Notes under the pieces: generated by a model
Seen by the model: the letters and a program-made list of their open reading frames with translations, nothing else
What the model was told of the DNA's origin: nothing
Databases searched by the model: none
Part shown: one piece after another, positions 35,286-47,538 of the stretch
Layout of the letters: every line of letters begins with the position of its first letter
Numbering within the stretch: position 1 is the first letter of the stretch
Position numbers and translations under genes: made by a program
Assembly: GCF_003369915.1 (NCBI RefSeq)
Contig: NC_046673.1
Location: 8,168,001 to 8,232,000 of the forward strand
Source: Drosophila miranda
Taxonomy: Eukaryota; Arthropoda; Insecta; Diptera; Drosophilidae
Length of the DNA stretch: 64,000 bases
Direction of reading: 5' to 3'

Positions 35286-37690
35286 AGTCTGCCGAAGATC
35301 AATCATAGTTAATGCGGTTTTTTGTATGAGTACTCGTACGTGTCGTGTGTGTAATTAAACAGAAGAACTACATTTACTGTTCCTAAGCTTGAAATGCTTG
35401 GGAATAAAACATGCTTTTTTGCTTCAAAACTAATTTTACTTGTAAGAGCTCAGACACAAGCTCTTCAACATTCAGAAATCAACATTCAAACGGCGCCCTC
35501 AATTTAAACACACCACAGACCTTAAAGTTCACCAAACGTGGCAAACTCAACATTATTAGCTTGGAAACATGGCGTGCAACTGGATGTAATGTATGTATGT
35601 ATGCGAGTATTATGGATATACCAAGTCTCGAAATCTTGTGACAATGGCATGCATACAATTTGAATTTTGTTCCGGTTCGTTTCTTTGATTTATAGTATTT
35701 TCGGATACTAGAACTTTTTAAAGAATACAACAGTATTTTTAAATACCCTCATGCAATATACGAATGTAATAAACTGACATAGTTATGTACATACGTATGT
35801 ACATAAGATGTTACATAATTTAATTAGAAAATGTTTGGGTATTGTCCATGAGAGTATTCATGGTGCGACACGCATCTAAATTTTTGCTTTGCACATTCCC
35901 GTCGGAAAGCGCGCTATTGACAATTGATTTGAAATATATATAAAACAAATTCCATTTATATTTATGCATATTTATTTAAGTATATATGTATATATTTCTT
36001 CTTATATCGTTTATTTAGACACATCATTATTTTAGTTATAATAAACAAAGAAGTCAAGAACCGACGGCGTTTACCTAATTTTTATAATTTATAAATTATA
36101 ATCAATCTGTTTAAAATAAGGAAATAAATGTTATAAATTAGTTATTGTAATTTATTATTATTATATTTGTATAAATTATATTATTGTAATATTTTATATT
36201 TTGTAATACAAATCAAACAAATAACAGCTTCTATTTTATTTCCCGCGCCCTAGTGTATCATACCCCCACCACCTGCCCATTCATCATTTATTTTGTGGCG
36301 GCAGGTCAGTTCATCAATAGACACAAAACAAGAACCAAACTTTAATTTCAGTTCTAGGGGCCAGCCATACTAGAACACACACACGTGTGAGAATACGTGA
36401 GAATACGTGTGCACCCATACATTCAAATATGCTGGAGGCACAACAGAAAATATAAATTAGCATCAGCATCAGATCTCTGAAAACGAAAAAAGGACTCAAA
36501 CACATATTTTTGTCGAAACATATTGCGGTGTACTAACTCATGCAAAGATGTTCTCTCTGCGCTCTCTCATGATGACGAGTCAGTACCCGAACTCCAGAGC
36601 CGAGGTCTCTGGGGTATTCAAACTAGTAACTCATCGTGTGACGCTTTTTAGCATGAACTGGCATATCTATGAATATACTGTATGGTTAGTGGTTTCATCC
36701 ATGGTTTCATATATTAATTTATGCATTTTAACAACGATAATGATTCCGGAAATACTCTATGCTCCATCCCATTGTGCATTACGGTCCTGCTTACCAATAG
36801 TCTGTCCGAAATCTGTCTGGCCCTTGAAATCCAAAACAAATCGAAATCAGTTTCGGGCAGTCCTCACAATTGTAGTGGATGTCTTAGTCTTTAATTCATG
36901 AATGTATCCTGTCTTAACAAAATCTAAATTAACGTTCATGTATATACATAGGATGTACTCAATTCAAAAACAAAGGTCAGAATGTCACTAATGTACTGGG
37001 AAACAGCCATCTGATGTGGCTCACTTGAATGAGCTATTAATTAAATGTTTTTATACCCAGTTGCTCGTGTTATTTGATGGGTTTCATTCGATGTATCACT
37101 TAGATTTATTCTTATAAGTTCTTTATTGTGTTTTTTTTATTGGTTTGGAAAGGTGTTGTACAATCTGATTTCTGGCAACCCCCATCTCATATCGGACAGA
37201 GCACTTTGGCACTAGACTTCGCTAACTTTTCCGCGAAGAGAGAGATAGTCTCTATACGCGTCTCCTGGCAATCAATAAACAATCTTAGCCAAAAGGCATA
37301 GTAAGCGAGAGCCTTGTAGCTTCATTAGAGATTGCAACTGATCCAATATAATACAAATACATAAAACTTGTATATTTTTTGTTTTTATTCAACTGCTGCT
37401 TACAACAGAAACGAGATCCTGAGATCAAAGCAATATAAGTAATCGCAATTGATTCTGCATTAAGGGTTGCGCTGCGCACGGCTGCGTCTGCGCAATCCGT
37501 TTGATAATCGCATCGCTCATTCGTAATGTTAGCAAGCCACAAATCAGCTGTTTTTGTGCATCGATTTCCGATGTTCGATCAAAGTCGATAGCAGCTATGA
37601 TTCTCTCTCTCTCTATTGCAATTTTCTTATTATATTGGAATCGCCATTTACGAGTACATTGCTAAAGAAATCGAACAACAAAAAAAGAGC

Positions 37691-38833
37691 ATGGAACCCG
37701 GGGAAAAGAATGTGAGTAGAAAAGACGGATGGGATGGGAACGTGCAACACATAAATGTCTCGTTGCTAATAAATTGCCACGCAGAAGCAGAAGCCGACAC
37801 AGGAAAAAGAGAACAACAAGTCTGCACTTACATGGCCGAGCCCATGAATATTGACGACGATGTGCCTTGCGCGACGCTTTCAGAAGACAATTGCAGCGTG
37901 GCATTTGGCACTGCCTCCGGCATGGTCCACATCGTGGCCGTGAACAAGGACTGGCTACACATGAACATGCTGCGAAGGGAGAAGCTCTTTACCGCCCACC
38001 AGGAGCCGGTCCTGGCCTGCGCTGGAGACCGCCAGCTTCTCACCTCCTCGGCGGACCGCATGCGGCTGTGGTGCACACGCACCGGGTTTTGTCAGAAGGT
38101 GTTTGCGCACCACGGGGCCATGAGTGTGGCGTTCGACCCGAAGGGCTGCTACTTTGCCAGCGCCTCCAACGATAATGTGGCGCGCGTGTGGAGAGTGGAT
38201 CCCGCAGAGCACTTTGTGAGTTTCTTCGGTCACTTGGCACGATTGGAGGTGTGCCTTTTCCATCCGAATGGAAAGTACCTGGCCACTGGATCGGCAGACG
38301 CCACCGGCAGAATCTGGGACTGCGAGAAACGCACTCAAATGCGACTCTTCCGCGGCCACAAGGCCCCCATCACTGTCATGGCGTACTCCGTATGCGGGCA
38401 CTACCTGGTCTCTGGTGGCCGAGATGACCTGATCATTGTCTGGGACACAACCACCGAGCGAATAACCTGCAGCCTGACCCAGCCCAACGCAAAGATTGCC
38501 TCGATCGATTTCTCCTACTGCAACAATCTGCTGGTTGTTTGGAGCCAGGACTGCCATCTGAGCCCTTGGGAGTTTCAGCTGCTCGTCAAGTGCCCCGAGA
38601 AGAAGGTTTCGTCCACCCGAGGCACCAAAGCAAGTGAGCTGGCGCTAATCAGCACGATTCAGGCCTGTAAAAATGGAATTTTCCTTCAAAGTGGGTTCGT
38701 CGGCCGCGATGCCCTGATTGTCATCTGGACGATGAGTTCTCGGAAGGTAATAGAGTTAAGCCCGAAAGCTGCCGAGAAGAAGACTGCCCTTGTGAAAGCT
38801 CTTGAAACTTTTACGTTGAATGTTGAGAAATGA
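37691..38833 (+). CDS. TAF5-like WD40-only protein with exonised intron, unit C
   Basis: A 380-residue open frame starts MEPGEKN, reads without stop through what is a GTGAGT-led intron in unit B (VSRKDGWDGNVQHINVSLL...GKREQQV), and joins CTYMAEPMN and the complete WD40 region (LWCTRTG, RVWRVDP, RIWDCEK, IVWDTTT), ending LNVEK. An upstream in-frame ATG at 37616 would add 25 residues, but the equivalent of the paralog's start is at 37691. The NTD2 domain, which TAF5 uses for dimer and TFIID assembly, is absent. If translated it would be a propeller-only protein with a novel leader. An alternative is that it is a pseudogene whose frame survives by recency. Confidence 0.65.
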   Translation: MEPGEKNVSRKDGWDGNVQHINVSLLINCHAEAEADTGKREQQVCTYMAEPMNIDDDVPCATLSEDNCSVAFGTASGMVHIVAVNKDWLHMNMLRREKLFTAHQEPVLACAGDRQLLTSSADRMRLWCTRTGFCQKVFAHHGAMSVAFDPKGCYFASASNDNVARVWRVDPAEHFVSFFGHLARLEVCLFHPNGKYLATGSADATGRIWDCEKRTQMRLFRGHKAPITVMAYSVCGHYLVSGGRDDLIIVWDTTTERITCSLTQPNAKIASIDFSYCNNLLVVWSQDCHLSPWEFQLLVKCPEKKVSSTRGTKASELALISTIQACKNGIFLQSGFVGRDALIVIWTMSSRKVIELSPKAAEKKTALVKALETFTLNVEK

Positions 38834-39137
38834 TGAGATTGGTAGGTCGTATCTCAGTTAAATGAAGTTCCTAATCTATTCTAATCTAATATTCCATTGG
38901 CATATTCTATTACACCTTCAGATGCAGAAATAGCTTCTCGGACCCAGGCGCTGAGGCGAGTCATCGATGGAAAGCACCGTCGAGTCCATGAATATACATT
39001 CGATTCATTTATATAAACGTAAACATACACAGCCCAAACTTCAAACATTAAAACTAACCATTCGGATCCCACTCATTGCTTGAGCTGTAAGTTTCCACTG
39101 GTCAAAGCAAAGGCCTTCCCTGATTTTATGTGCAACT

Positions 39138-39359
39138 TTGTTCTCTTTTTCAGAATATATATCAATGATTCCGGCATTCCCTGATTGGCCCCAAAAGACT
39201 ATTTTAAATACGGTAGACAAGTGCAAGTTTTGTGGTCTGGCTTCCAGCCCACCCACGCGAATGCACAACAAATGGAGCAACAATTTATGGACCGGCACAA
39301 ACCCTCTGAAAGACGAACCGAATGAATTAAGTAAAAGTTCCATTTCGAAAAATTACTGA
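39138..39359 (+). CDS. Small unknown Cys-containing ORF, unit C (longest form)
   Basis: Here the frame reads MIPAFPDWPQKTILNTVDKCKFCGLASSPPTRMHNKWSNN...KDEPNEL, because the 26-bp segment seen in A, B and D is absent. The CxxC and proline-rich stretch look more protein-like than the 66-codon frame of the other units, so C may be nearer the original exon. A donor (GTAAGT, about 39088) and T-rich acceptor (about 39152) precede it. A later start at 39165 is likely. Family not recognised. Confidence 0.4.
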   Translation: MFSFSEYISMIPAFPDWPQKTILNTVDKCKFCGLASSPPTRMHNKWSNNLWTGTNPLKDEPNELSKSSISKNY

Positions 39360-40643
39360 TTAATTACTATCTTGCAGACATTGAATTTTGTGTTTGGGAC
39401 AATTGGAAATGGCTTTATTTATGATCATCCATTGAGGGCTCAGCACACATACATATGTAGGAACATGTGCATAATTGATTATAGATATGTATATATATAC
39501 TACAATATGTGAGAATTAGGGACCGCAGCTGCTGGAACCTCAAAAAATATGTCCAAGGAATGAATGTGTAATATTTCAATCTAAGCAATTAAGTGATGTC
39601 CGGACACAGTGTCTTTCTTTTCCCTTCCCTCTTGGATCCAGGGAAGAGGATTGGAATTGGGATTGGGATTGTAAATATAAAATACAAATGTTCAATCTAA
39701 ATTAAACATAAACAGAGTTATATACAGTAGAATCTTCTTCCGGCCATAGGAAGGACACTAGGCCGATCAGGATGTCAGACAACTGATCCTGATCAACAAA
39801 CGGTATCAGCGATATGCTGATACCTGCCAATAGTTCCGATACATACGTATAGATTATCTCTCTAAGAAATACAACTAACCTAATCTATGCAATCAAATTG
39901 ATATCAGTTAAGGTTTTCAGACTTATATTACTTATTAGTTACATTATCAATTGCTTACAACGACCTTTGGGTATGACTACTACTACAAATTTCGTTGGCC
40001 CTTTGAACGTCGCCCCAAAGCAACAACTATTTCATCGAGGCTCACTATCAGAAATGATAGCAAGACTATCTTTGTAAAATACACACTGTGAAAAGAAGGG
40101 GATTGAAAATGAAAAGAACATACATCTGCACTCCAAAATAGTAGATTATCTGAGTAATAGTTGCTCGTTATAACAATCGTACACAAATTCGTAGTTCGTG
40201 GCATTTTATTGATACAAGTGTCATGCGTTTGATTGAGTTTCAAGATGTTTCAGTTATAATAATTGCACAATCGAAGCATGTACGTAATGAGTATTATGTA
40301 ATTCTTAAACTGCTGTTGTTGAGTAGAAAGTTTAAGGAAAACCGCTGTTAAGTTTGTTGCGATACGCCAGGGCATTTCCAAATGATGTAGAATCGATACT
40401 GTTTCCTTTGAAAATATATTTTCGGATCCTCCGACTCCAGCAGAGTGGCACATTATGGATGAGCAAAGAAGGCCAGATGCTGATGAAAAAACATTTATAT
40501 TGCATAGCTCCCTTTCAAGTTATTTCATTAGCCACTTACCAATCTGGAATGGCAAATTAAGGATGACTTCGATTTTTTGTAGTATTTCTAAACAAATTTT
40601 GTGGATGTGGTGCCTAAGGGTGGAGCAGTACTTTTTCAGCTTT

Positions 40644-41225
40644 CTAGTGGAGTTTCTTGAAGACGTGTTTAGCTTTCAGACCAGCCCACATGGCAATGAG
40701 AAGAGTAACCAAGTACATCAACAGAAGATTGTTAACGATTGAACCAATCCAAGCCATGGCCAGGAGGACCAAGCTTTCCACAATCAGGAGGCCGGTCGAC
40801 TTGCGTTCCTTGAATAGATACTGATACCATGCTGCCAAGCTTTCCTTGATGATGTACATCTGTCCGCAAACAGACTCGAATTTTGCCTCGTTGTCGCTAT
40901 CCCAAATTAAGGCATTCCAAAACAAGCCGGCAATTTTGGTTGGGAAAAAGTCGAAAATGAAATCCGGCCGATCCAGGCACCACAGAAGAAAATAGTGCGA
41001 AATGGTAGTCAGCAATGCCAGGAGAGACATAAGAGTTATCACCGATAGATCCATGTACCACAGAACGAAATAAGCGACGCTTATGCCCCCAAATACCACC
41101 ACGGGGTAGTAGTTTTTCTCCCAGGTAAGGACACCATAGGCACTCACTAAGGGCGCTTGAAATCGCTCCAAATCATGCTTAAGCTTGATAACCTTTTCGT
41201 TCTTGCCAATGTCCGATGCTGTCAT
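40644..41225 (-). CDS. ARL6IP1-like ER membrane protein, unit C
   Basis: Open 193-residue copy starting MTASDIGKNEK, ending VFKKLH. An upstream in-frame ATG at 41249 exists only here, because 6 bp of the leader are missing; I prefer the start shared by all units. The C-terminal FKKLH is shared with D, while MTASD and KNYYP are shared with A. Confidence 0.85.
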   Translation of the reverse strand: MTASDIGKNEKVIKLKHDLERFQAPLVSAYGVLTWEKNYYPVVVFGGISVAYFVLWYMDLSVITLMSLLALLTTISHYFLLWCLDRPDFIFDFFPTKIAGLFWNALIWDSDNEAKFESVCGQMYIIKESLAAWYQYLFKERKSTGLLIVESLVLLAMAWIGSIVNNLLLMYLVTLLIAMWAGLKAKHVFKKLH

Positions 41226-42654
41226 CTTTGTGCTTCGTTGCGAGTTCAATTGGAGTTTTGAACGTAGTCTCTTTAAGTAGTCTTTAATTTAAGCAAAAAG
41301 TCGTTTTTTTATTGCCAGCCAACGTTAATGCATCAAATGAGAGGTGTCAATGTCAAACCATCGAAGGTTCTATCGATAGTTTCGATGTATTACTGCAATC
41401 CGGTTTCATCACTAACCATACAGTATATATATAGATGTGCCAGTTCATGCTAGAAAGCGTCACACGATGAGTTACCAGTTCGAATACCCCAGAGACCTCG
41501 GCTCTGGCGTTCGGGTACAGACGCGTTTCGTACTGGGAACTAGTTCGGAGGTGGTGATATCACCACTCCCTAACAGACTAGGGGTACTCCCTTTACTAAC
41601 CCTTAACAATGCTTTTCATCATTTCCATTTTTACCCGCAATGTCCTACGACATGGGGACCAGCGACACCACATCGTTTACCCCCGAGCTAGTGATATGGG
41701 TACTCGTCTAATAGCTAGTGAAAGGGGTACCCATGTAGTAGCTAATAAAATGGGTACCCATGAAGTAGGTTATCAATCTTCATTTCATTTTATATTTACA
41801 TTTTTATTTTATTAAATATTTCATTTTAGTTTTTAAATTTACTAATTAAGGTTTGCTGTTCGCGGTGGTACTTATATTATATCTTATATTTCTTTATTAA
41901 GCCTACGCAAATGCCGTATACATTTGTAATTAAATTGCTTTGACTTACTGTTAATTGAACTAAAATTGAATAATTATAATCACTTGGTCAGCCGCACTGA
42001 TTAGCACAAACACCAAACGCAAAAAACATTCCAGCAATGCAATGACCGAAAACAGAAAAGGGAAAGGAGATGAGCAGATCAACATCATTTTTAGCTACCT
42101 ACTCTCTTAATTTTCCTCTCATGCTTCTTCGTTTCTTCGTCTACTGGTGAGACGTTGCATCCCAACCGAACTAGTTCGGTGGCTGGTGCGCGGTGGGTTG
42201 TAGAGTATACAGAGCAACATTTTTTGTCTCTTCTTTGAGTGGTACGGCGTTCGTTTACCATAGGGTTAGCCCGGAAAGTACCCATGTAGGAACCAGCCAA
42301 ATCAGTAGTTCGCGCATGGTCAATCGCCACCGCCAGTACTAGAGGGAACATATTGCGGTGTACTAACACATGCAAAGATGTTCTCCCTGCACTAGTACTC
42401 AGACCGACGAAATATGTTGGTGACAAAATCAGGGATGATATTCGTATGGAAACGATTCAAATGCTTATGATCAACAAAATATGTCGCAGACGAGTACTCA
42501 GATCCGAAAAAAGCAAACTCCGATTAATACTGGAAAAGCAACCGATGATATTTGGTGGGCATACCGATAGACATATCGATTAACATAACGTCAAAAAAGC
42601 AGGAAATGACAAGCACATTTTATTGAAATCAGAAAAAAAGTACAGAAAACAAAA

Positions 42655-43610
42655 ATGAAGAACTCCATAAAAGAAGAATTTGTGTCTAAGGTCTGCTACG
42701 ACCTGAGCCGCTGCTGGCAATCAGTGGAGACTCCCCACTACTCGAATGTTGTCTACCGCCTGATGACATACAATCTGTTGGCCCCGGATATGGTAGTGAA
42801 GCACAAGTCGCACTATGGGGGCATCGAAGAGCAGCATCTGAATTGGGGACATCGTCTGAACAAGCTCACGCAAGAGGTGCAAGTCCTCAATCCGGACATC
42901 CTCTGTCTGCAGGAGATGCAGTGCAGTCATCTGCCGCAGATCATGCGACGCTTCAAGGCGACCACCATGCGGAGCTACAATTACATATTCCAGCAAAAGT
43001 TGGAGAGCGAATCCGATGGTATAGCCATCATCTACGATATGAAAAAGCTCGAGCTGATCGGCCATCGGGCCTTGGGGGCCAAATCCAGGAGCCCAACAAG
43101 CGTGCGGACTTCGATCGCTTTGCCCTCATGGGAAAGTTCAACCTGACCGGTACTCCCAAGCAGCTGATCGTGTGCAGTGCCCACCTACTGCAGGGCACTC
43201 CCCTGGGTACGGATGGGCGCCCAGACATTGTGCAACGTCTGCGCAGCGAACTACTCCAATATAGCCACGACTACGAGAACAACAGCTGCATTCCAATCAT
43301 CCTCGGAGGAGACTTCAACTTTTCGAGCGGCACCAAACCCTTCCGCACCCTGACGACGCCCGCCGTCTATTCAGCCTGTTCCAAGCAGTTGGTGCCCGTC
43401 TACAGCACTGCCACCAAGCAGGTGTCCGCCTACGACTCGAAGCAGGGCTGGATTGATGCCGATCATATTTTCTACTCGAAGGGCTGTCCGCGCTACAATA
43501 TACGTGTTTGCAGCTACTACCTGCTGCCACGCATCTGCTTGGAGCAACTACCCAACCATTTCCTCGGCTCAGACCACTACTCTCTGGCCGTCAATTTCAC
43601 TGTGAATTAG
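42655..43610 (+). pseudogene. Angel-type EEP gene, unit C, frameshifted
   Basis: Same gene as in units A and B, but one base is missing near 43073-43080 ('ttggggcgcc' in A is 'ttgggggcc' here), which shifts the frame after residue HRALG (about 141). The N-terminal part (42655-43146) keeps TYN and LQE; the C-terminal part with SAH, GGDFN and SDH is open in another frame up to 43610. Other changes are few. Confidence 0.85.
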
Positions 43611-43717
43611 GTGACAGCTGAAATGAGCGTGCTCCCATCCCACTACAAACTAATTCTATGTTCAATCGTTTAATAAAATGTAAACAATATATATTTCTAT
43701 ATCTATTAATCTTTCAG

Positions 43718-45137
43718 TGTTGGGGCCCAGTGTCCGACTAATTACAACCCGGCGGACTTCTACGTTCAGGTCCTGGCCGTTGTACCAGGCCGCGAGGCTG
43801 AGTCCAGAGAGAGGATTGCCAAGATATGCGATAACTTTGCCGTCAGCAAAGTGGCCCGGGAAATGGAGCAGCTGCTGGCCACCAAGAAACTCGAGCAGCC
43901 CCTGGAGCAGCCCGAAAATGGTTATACGTACAAGGCCACCTGGTTTATGCAGTTCCGGGCAGTGCTCTGGCGTTCCTGGCTATCCGTGCTGAAGGAACCG
44001 TTGCTGGTCAAAGTACGACTCATTCAGACAACGGTAAGAAGAGGAGGCGGAGGAGGAGATTAAGATGAAGATGAAGATGAGGGGTATCGAACCGCTACTG
44101 GTACTTGAACCTTTAAGGTAGTCTTAGTTAATTTACCTAATCGTTGCGTAGTCCGTTTCTCAGTTTTAAATTCATATTTGTACATATTTAACTGAATTTT
44201 CGGCAACATTCGATTGTTTTTAATGGGAATGTCTGTACATACAAAACTCTACACTATAGGACAACAAATATTATATAGCAGCATGTTAATAATCCGCAAG
44301 GCTATCATATGAATTCCCCCACAGATGGTGGCCATCCTGATTGGCCTGATCTTTCTGGGCCAGCAGCTTACGCAGGTGGGCGTAATGAACATCAATGGGG
44401 CCATCTTCCTGTTCCTCACCAACATGACCTTCCAGAATGTTTTCGCCACTATCAATGTGAGTTCAAGTCCCCCTCTTACGCCTCTTATATATATTAATTT
44501 ATTTCATGTATTTTCTCCTTAGGTTTTCACATCGGAGCTGCCGGTATTTATGAGAGAAGCCCGAAGTCGTCTGTACAGATGTGACACGTACTTCTTGGGC
44601 AAGACCATAGCAGAGCTGCCGTTGTTCCTCACCGTTCCCTTGGTATTCACTGCAATTGCCTATCCAATGATTGGACTCAGGCCGGGCGTGATGCACTTCT
44701 TCAACTGCCTGGCACTGGTCACATTGGTGGCCAATGTGTCGACATCGTTCGGATATCTGATATCCTGTGCCAGCTCCTCCACCTCGATGGCCCTGTCGGT
44801 GGGCCCACCAGTCATTATCCCGTTCCTGCTGTTCGGTGGGTTCTTTTTGAATTCCGGGTCGGTGCCCGTCTATCTGAAGTGGCTGTCGTATCTGTCCTGG
44901 TTCCGGTACGCCAACGAGGGGCTGCTCATCAACCAGTGGGCGGATGTGGAGGCAGGTGAAATCAGTTGCACCTCCTCGAACACGACGTGCCCCAGCTCCG
45001 GCAAGGTCATCCTAGAGACCCTAAACTTCTCGGCTGAGGATTTGCCCCTGGATTACGTGGGACTGGGCATCTTAATTGTTAGCTTTAGGGTATTGGCTTA
45101 TCTGGCACTGAGACTCAGGGCCAGACGCAAGGAGTAG
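43718..45137 (+). pseudogene. w: 3' fragment of white with all three exons, unit C
   Basis: Exons 43718-44033 (VGAQCPTN to LIQTT), 44325-44456 (44 residues, [14 protein letters not shown] to FATIN) and 44523-45137 (VFTSELPV to RARRKE), each with proper acceptor and donor. Together they encode about 354 residues, the whole membrane domain of White, without stops. The nucleotide-binding domain, 5' exons and promoter are lacking, since the captured segment begins within a white intron just before 43718. So it is a gene fragment, although the exon-intron structure is clean. Confidence 0.9.
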
Positions 45138-47006
45138 AGTCTGCCGAAGATCAATCATAGTTAATGCGGTTTTTTGTATGAGTACTCGTACGTGTCGTGT
45201 GTGTAATTAAACAGAAGAACTACATTTACTGTTCCTAAGCTTGAAATGCTTGGGAATAAAACATGCTTTTTTGCTTCAAAACTAATTTTACTTGTAAGAG
45301 CTCAGACACAAGCTCTTCAACATTCAGAAATCAACATTCAAACGGCGCCCTCAATTTAAACACACCACAGACCTTAAAGTTCACCAAACGTGGCAAACTC
45401 AACATTATTAGCTTGGAAACATGGCGTGCAACTGGATGTAATGTATGTATGTATGCGAGTATTATGGATATACCAAGTCTCGAAATCTTGTGACAATGGC
45501 ATGCATACAATTTGAATTTTGTTCCGGTTCGTTTCTTTGATTTATAGTATTTTAGGATACTATAACTTTTTAAAGAATACAACAGTATTTTTAAATACCC
45601 TCATGCAATATACGAATGTAATAAACTGACATAGTTATGTACATACGTATGTACATAAGATGTTACATAATTTAATTAGAAAATGTTTGGGTATTGTCCA
45701 TGAGAGTATTCATGGTGCGACACGCATCTAAATTTTTGCTTTGCACATTCCCGTCGGAAAGCGCGCTATTGACAATTGATTTGAAATATATATAAAACAA
45801 ATTCCATTTATATTTATGCATATTTATTTAAGTATATATGTATATATTTCTTCTTATATCGTTTATTTAGACACATCATTATTTTAGTTATAATAAACAA
45901 AGAAGTCAAGAACCGACGGCGTTTACCTAATTTTTATAATTTATAAATTATAATCAATCTGTTTAAAATAAGGAAATAAATGTTATAAATTAGTTATTGT
46001 AATTTATTATTTTTATATTTGTATAAATTATATTATTGTAATATTTTATATTTTGTAATACAAATCAAACAAATAACAGCTTCTATTTTATTTCCCGCGC
46101 CCTAGTGTATCATACCCCCACCACTTGCCCATTCATCATTTATTTTGTGGCGGCAGGTCAGTTCATCAATAGACACAAAACAAGAACCAAACTTTAATTT
46201 CAGTTCTAGGGGCCAGCCATACTAGAACACACACACGTGTGAGAATACGTGAGAATACGTGTGCACCCATACATTCAAATATGCTGGAGGCACAACAGAA
46301 AATATAACTTAGCATCAGCATCAGATCTCTGAAAACGAAAAAAGGACTCAAACACATATTTTTGTCGAAACATATTGCGGTGTACTAACTCATGCAAAGA
46401 TGTTCTCTCTGCGCTCTCTCATGATGACGAGTCAGTACCCGAACTCCAGAGCCGAGGTCTCTGGGGTATTCAAACTAGTAACTCATCGTGTGACGCTTTT
46501 TAGCATGAACTGGCATATCTATGAATATACTGTATGGTTAGTGGTTTCATCCATGGTTTCATATATTAATTTATGCATTTTAACAACGATAATGATTCCG
46601 GAAATACTCTATGCTCCATCCCATTGTGCATTACGGTCCTGCTTACCAATAGTCTGTCCGAAATCTGTCTGGCCCTTGAAATCCAAAACAAATCGAAATC
46701 AGTTTCGGGCAGTCCTCACAATTGTAGTGGATGTCTTAGTCTTTAATTCATGAATGTATCCTGTCTTAACAAAATCTAAATTAACGTTCATGTATATACA
46801 TAGGATGTACTCAATTCAAAAACAAAGGTCAGAATGTCACTAATGTACTGGGAAACAGCCATATGATGTGGCTCACTTGAATGAGCTATTAATTAAATGT
46901 TTTCATACCCAGTTGCTCGTGTTATTTGATGGGTTTCATTCGATGTATCACTTAGATTTATTCTTATAAGTTCTTTATTGTGTTTTTTTTATTGGTTTGG
47001 AAAGGT

Positions 47007-47323
47007 GTTGTACAATCTGATTTCATCCCCCATCTCATATCGGACAGAGCACTTTGGCACTAGACTTCGCTAACTTTTCCGCGAAGAGAGAGATAGTCTC
47101 TATACGCGTCTCCTGGCAATCAATAAACAATCTTAGCCAAAAGGCATAGTAAGCGAGAGCCTTGTAGCTTCATTAGAGATTGCAACTGATCCAATATAAT
47201 ACAAATACATAAAACTTGTATATTTTTTGTTTTTATTCAACTGCTGCTTACAACAGAAACGAGATCCTGAGATCAAAGCAATATAAGTAATCGCAATTGA
47301 TTCTGCATTAAGGGTTGCGCTGC
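47007..47323. repeat. Unit-terminal spacer, unit C
   Basis: Same spacer as 27150-27470; a few bases are lost near 47022 ('gatttcatccccc' for 'gatttctggcaaccccc'). Confidence 0.7.
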
Positions 47324-47538
47324 GCACGGCTGCGTCTGCGCAATCCGTTTGATAATCGCATCGCTCATTCGTAATGTTAGCAAGCCACAAATCAGCTGTT
47401 TTTGTGCATCGATTTCCGATGTTCGATCAAAGTCGATAGCAGCTATGATTCTTTCTCTCTCTATTGCAATTGTCTTATTATATTGGAATCGCCATTTACG
47501 AGTACATTGCTAAAGAAATCGAACAACAAAAAAAGAGC

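Larger units (their letters stand above)
31886..36691. mobile_element. Gene-carrying foldback-like TIR element, unit B
   Basis: 4806-bp copy at the same site as in unit A, flanked by GTTTCAT (31879-31885 and 36692-36698). The left end is CACTAGCCATACAG, one base off the right end's complement. The cargo is the same: the angel-type gene intact, the white 3' fragment without its middle exon. The 46-bp direct repeats lie at about 32821-32866 and 36515-36560. It reached this unit by tandem duplication, not by separate insertion. Confidence 0.85.
41410..46543. mobile_element. Gene-carrying foldback-like TIR element, unit C (most complete cargo)
   Basis: 5134-bp copy flanked by GTTTCAT (41403-41409 and 46544-46550). 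It is about 330 bp longer than in A and B because it keeps the middle white exon and its flanking introns. This copy is therefore the best guide to the cargo as first captured. Its angel-type gene, however, has a frameshift. Confidence 0.85.
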
